27,922 nt of DNA from a virus. The stretch covers positions 1 through 27,922 of the IMG/VR virus record IMGVR_UViG_3300021185_002019; one strand, given 5' to 3'. A model generated the notes under the pieces. It did no database searches and was not told where the DNA came from. It saw nothing but the letters and a program-made list of their open reading frames with translations. Positions 25,591 to 27,922 of the stretch are shown here, one piece after another. The position numbers were made by a program, and so were the translations under genes. Each line of letters starts with the position of its first letter. The first letter of the stretch is position 1.

Positions 25591-27419
25591 TATTTTAAGG
25601 CTTTTCTATTTCCGGCTTGTACTCTAGTGTAAATAGTTCTAGGTACAGCTACTTTATCAAAATTAACTGAAAGCGCAGCTTCTGCGTTCATTAGAGCTTC
25701 GTCAATAATTTCATCGCCATCTCTATCTTGCCATCCGCCTCTAAAGACTGCAACTTCTTCTTTTTCCATAATAATATCACCCCACTCATCTAAACCAGCT
25801 ACAGTATATGGAATAGCAGTAGTCGCGTCGACATTTACAGTCTTAACTTCTTCTATTTGCTTGAAGAAAATATATTTTTGTTTACCGTTACCTATATCTT
25901 CTAGAACCACAGGTTCTTGTGGTACTACTGTAACAGTCTTAGACTCATAATAACCTAATCTTCTAGCAGTTTCTTCTGTCTCAGATATAAATCTAACATT
26001 TACCGCATCAATACCATCGATCGATTCAAGGATATACACAATATCCGATTTAGGTAATTTATCTCTTCTTGTAATATTAAGCATATAATCACTTACTGCC
26101 TTTCTAACATTAACAAATATTTCTTGTTTCGTATAGCCTTCAAAATATCTAATATTAATATCCATGCTATATTTTCTAATTTGAGGTTTTACAAATACTA
26201 CTTCAGTTGTCACCATTTGTTGACCGCTATCCTGAATAACTTGGGACATTTTGTCATATTCATTCTGGTCAAAAAACATTTCATTCATTGGAATTGAGAA
26301 ATAGTCTTGATCTGCTAATAACTTTCTTCTAGCATCTGGAATTGCAAATATGTATATTACATTATCATCATCTAAATATTGGTCATCAGTAGTATTGTAA
26401 GCATCCACATACGAGAACATCCCGTATCTTGATAGGAAATACTCATAATTATCTGGAGTCGCTAAAACGTATGATTTTGACGCCAGTGGTGCCATTAACT
26501 TTGTAAAATTAGTTGACTCTTTATCGGCACCCATTTTAGGAGCTGATGTTACAGCTAGTTCTAAATACTCATTTAAATCAAACTCATCTCCATTAGAGTC
26601 AGATCCTTCTGCATCCCATTTAAATGTAATGTCTTGTGCATCATCTAAATTACCTTGAAATCCAGAATGTTTAATATATTCAATTTCTATTGAAGATCCA
26701 GCTGGAGGTAATGCTCCAAAATTACCAGTTCCAAAATAAACATCTAATCCACCAGAAATTCCGGTCTTAAGAATATATGCTTTTTCGTTATTCAATAGAT
26801 CATACATAGAATCATGCTTCGTCCATTTTTCACCGTTTATAGAAACACTTACTTTAGAATGATCAGTTAACGAACTTGTTTGTATATTATATGATTGCAT
26901 TGATTCTCCAGTTCCAGTGAATGTCTGCTTTTCAAATTTACCTTGAACTATCGCACACTTTACGTTATACTTATTAGCCTTTTCTAATCTAAATTTTTCT
27001 TGTGAAGATAATAAAGTATAAGTTAATCCATTTAATTCACATTGTAATTCTGATCTAGCATCAATATTTAATCCCGTACCTGCAATCTTACCAAGCTCTG
27101 CTCCAACTTTCCATCTAAACTCTATCTCACCGGTCGCTGCAAAGCCTCTAGTCGCATCATGTCCTGTTAACCTTGATATACCATATATAGATTCTGGTTG
27201 TTGAGCAGTGTATATGTTTTGCTCTACTAAAGAATCTTCTATATAGAACATTATTAGTTCACCCAGCTCAGCCATAACAGAAATAATCTGAGCAAATGGC
27301 GATGCTTCAGTAAATAAAGTATTCGCACGCTTATATACCCTTGAGATATATGTTCGAGCATCGGTCTTAATTTGATTAGCCGATATTTTTAGTGTGCTTA
27401 AAAATTTTAATTCTGCCAT
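25590..27419 (-). CDS. gp6: Baseplate wedge protein, gp6/J family
   Basis: This 609-aa protein matches the gp6/J baseplate wedge family that forms the iron ring around the tail hub and controls sheath contraction. The N-terminal part has MAELKFLSTLKISANQIK and a helical region with A-E-L-G-E-L-I-M-F-Y-I-E-D (50-62). The key family motif is at 227-257: VYFGTGNFGALPPAGSSIEI, then Y-I-K-H-S-G-F-Q-G-N, the usual F-G-x-G-x-F-G-x-x-P-x-x-G-S ... G-x-x-G-N pattern. The C-terminal wedge region includes YSMDINIRYFEGYTKQEIF and IVYILESIDGIDAVNVRFI. T4 gp6 has 660 residues, so the length is normal. A short D-R-D-G-D-E-I-I-D stretch (565-573) could bind calcium. It sits right after gp25 and is one base from overlapping the 89-aa gene. 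Confidence 0.85.
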   Translation of the reverse strand: MAELKFLSTLKISANQIKTDARTYISRVYKRANTLFTEASPFAQIISVMAELGELIMFYIEDSLVEQNIYTAQQPESIYGISRLTGHDATRGFAATGEIEFRWKVGAELGKIAGTGLNIDARSELQCELNGLTYTLLSSQEKFRLEKANKYNVKCAIVQGKFEKQTFTGTGESMQSYNIQTSSLTDHSKVSVSINGEKWTKHDSMYDLLNNEKAYILKTGISGGLDVYFGTGNFGALPPAGSSIEIEYIKHSGFQGNLDDAQDITFKWDAEGSDSNGDEFDLNEYLELAVTSAPKMGADKESTNFTKLMAPLASKSYVLATPDNYEYFLSRYGMFSYVDAYNTTDDQYLDDDNVIYIFAIPDARRKLLADQDYFSIPMNEMFFDQNEYDKMSQVIQDSGQQMVTTEVVFVKPQIRKYSMDINIRYFEGYTKQEIFVNVRKAVSDYMLNITRRDKLPKSDIVYILESIDGIDAVNVRFISETEETARRLGYYESKTVTVVPQEPVVLEDIGNGKQKYIFFKQIEEVKTVNVDATTAIPYTVAGLDEWGDIIMEKEEVAVFRGGWQDRDGDEIIDEALMNAEAALSVNFDKVAVPRTIYTRVQAGNRKALK

Positions 27420-27426
27420 TAGTTAT

Positions 27427-27783
27427 TTATCTTAAATTTACTTTGATTATATACTCGTTGTTAACAGTAATGTCAATGAACGCAACATCTCTAACTTCAC
27501 CTCGCATAAACTTAACGCTTACGCTAGTTCTATACTTGCTAGCAAGAGGTACGTGGTTAGCTAATTGCCCTTGTATTTCATTTTTAATTTGAAATTCATT
27601 TTGACCTAAACTATATACAATATCTTCTAAGTTACAACCAAATGATGGAGTACCTAAAACATCCCTCTTTCTTGTAAAAAGAACGGTTTCAATCTGTGCT
27701 AATAATTGTTCAACTTCACTTACGTTTTGAACAATGCCAGTTTGATAATTAGGGTCTCCTATGTATTTTATATAAAAATCCAT
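27427..27783 (-). CDS. gp25: Baseplate wedge protein, GPW/gp25 family
   Basis: This 118-aa protein matches the small GPW/gp25 family, which joins the tail sheath's first ring to the baseplate. The family's hallmark is a helix ending in a short loop with Arg/Lys, Gly and Pro-x-Phe-Gly. Here residues 35-60 contain L-F-T-R-K-R-D-V-L-G-T-P-S-F-G-C-N-L-E-D-I-V-Y-S-L-G. The rest is a helix (about 61-75) and a beta sheet ending V-N-N-E-Y-I-I-K-V-N-L-R. T4 gp25 has 132 residues. The gene comes just before the gp6-like gene, its partner in the wedge. It starts after an A/T-rich spacer (ATACATATATAAATGG) with no Shine-Dalgarno. Confidence 0.85.
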   Translation of the reverse strand: MDFYIKYIGDPNYQTGIVQNVSEVEQLLAQIETVLFTRKRDVLGTPSFGCNLEDIVYSLGQNEFQIKNEIQGQLANHVPLASKYRTSVSVKFMRGEVRDVAFIDITVNNEYIIKVNLR

Positions 27784-27803
27784 TTATATATGTATTCTAC
27801 TTT

Positions 27804-27922
27804 TTATGAGTGAAACATCCAGTCCACTCCTTCGTCTCCCTTTATCTCCTCAATAATTGACTCTAATTCGGTGTCTCCCATGTCTTTTATTGCGTCGTAG
27901 TCGAATTCCACATTACCAGGTA
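27804..27922 (-). CDS. C-terminal end of an unidentified acidic protein (runs off the right edge)
   Basis: An open frame enters from the right edge and ends in TAA at 27804-27806, giving 38 residues: P-G-N-V-E-F-D-Y, an acidic helix-like region (D-T-E-L-E-S-I-I-E-E-I-K), and the end D-E-G-V-D-W-M-F-H-S. Too little remains to identify the family. It lies 20 bases before the gp25-like start, in the same direction, so it is probably the previous gene of the baseplate block. Confidence 0.6.
   Translation of the reverse strand, partial: PGNVEFDYDAIKDMGDTELESIIEEIKGDEGVDWMFHS

Noticed and set aside
27774-27790. T4-like late promoter octamer (TATAAATG on the minus strand) at the gp25-like start
   Set aside because: It overlaps the start codon, so a transcript from it would begin at or inside the gene. 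The same pattern before the 126-aa gene has the same problem, and AT-rich sequence makes chance matches likely.

Overview
The window looks like part of the virion-structure region of a large tailed phage with a contractile (myovirus-type) tail, probably infecting a marine member of the Bacteroidota (Flavobacteriia). The tail type comes from a GPW/gp25-family baseplate protein followed directly by a gp6/J-type baseplate wedge protein, the T4-like arrangement. The host guess rests on strongly AT-rich DNA, A/T-rich start regions with little Shine-Dalgarno signal, and domains typical of Bacteroidota surface proteins (BACON-like and SprB-like segments, the Cys-Thr-Asp...Asp-Gly-Ser-Cys motif of secreted flavobacterial proteins, and poly-Thr linkers). 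No hallmark gene such as terminase, capsid or polymerase is in view, so the taxonomy is inference.

All genes lie on the minus strand, so transcription runs from right to left. In that order: the tail end of an unidentified gene (27804-27922); a gp25-like baseplate wedge protein; a gp6-like wedge protein; a small basic protein; a 933-aa wedge candidate with PKD-like domains and an EF-hand loop; a 187-aa short fibre-like protein; large structural proteins of 645 and 1,220 aa; a giant 3,045-aa protein; a 985-aa mosaic fibre; a 268-aa membrane-anchored coiled-coil protein that could be a spanin; a 689-aa structural protein; a 183-aa tail-tube-like protein; a 126-aa glycine-zipper protein; and the start of a RuvC/RNase H-like nuclease that runs off the left edge.

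The first part (about 22.5-27.8 kb) is the baseplate wedge. The middle (about 4.1-22.5 kb) appears to be the host-contact apparatus: two proteins share an N-terminal I-x-E-I-L ... N-x-N-F ... L signature that may be a docking peptide, and the two largest adhesin-like proteins carry modules resembling the surface adhesins of the presumed host. The left end (0-4.1 kb) mixes a possible lysis gene, tube-like and head-like candidates and a DNA-processing enzyme.

Genes are packed with gaps of 0-35 bases or one-base TAATG overlaps. The only larger gap, 70 bases before the 3,045-aa gene, holds an inverted repeat. No stretch over 300 bases lacks a gene. I saw no tRNA, rRNA, CRISPR array, insertion sequence or reverse transcriptase.
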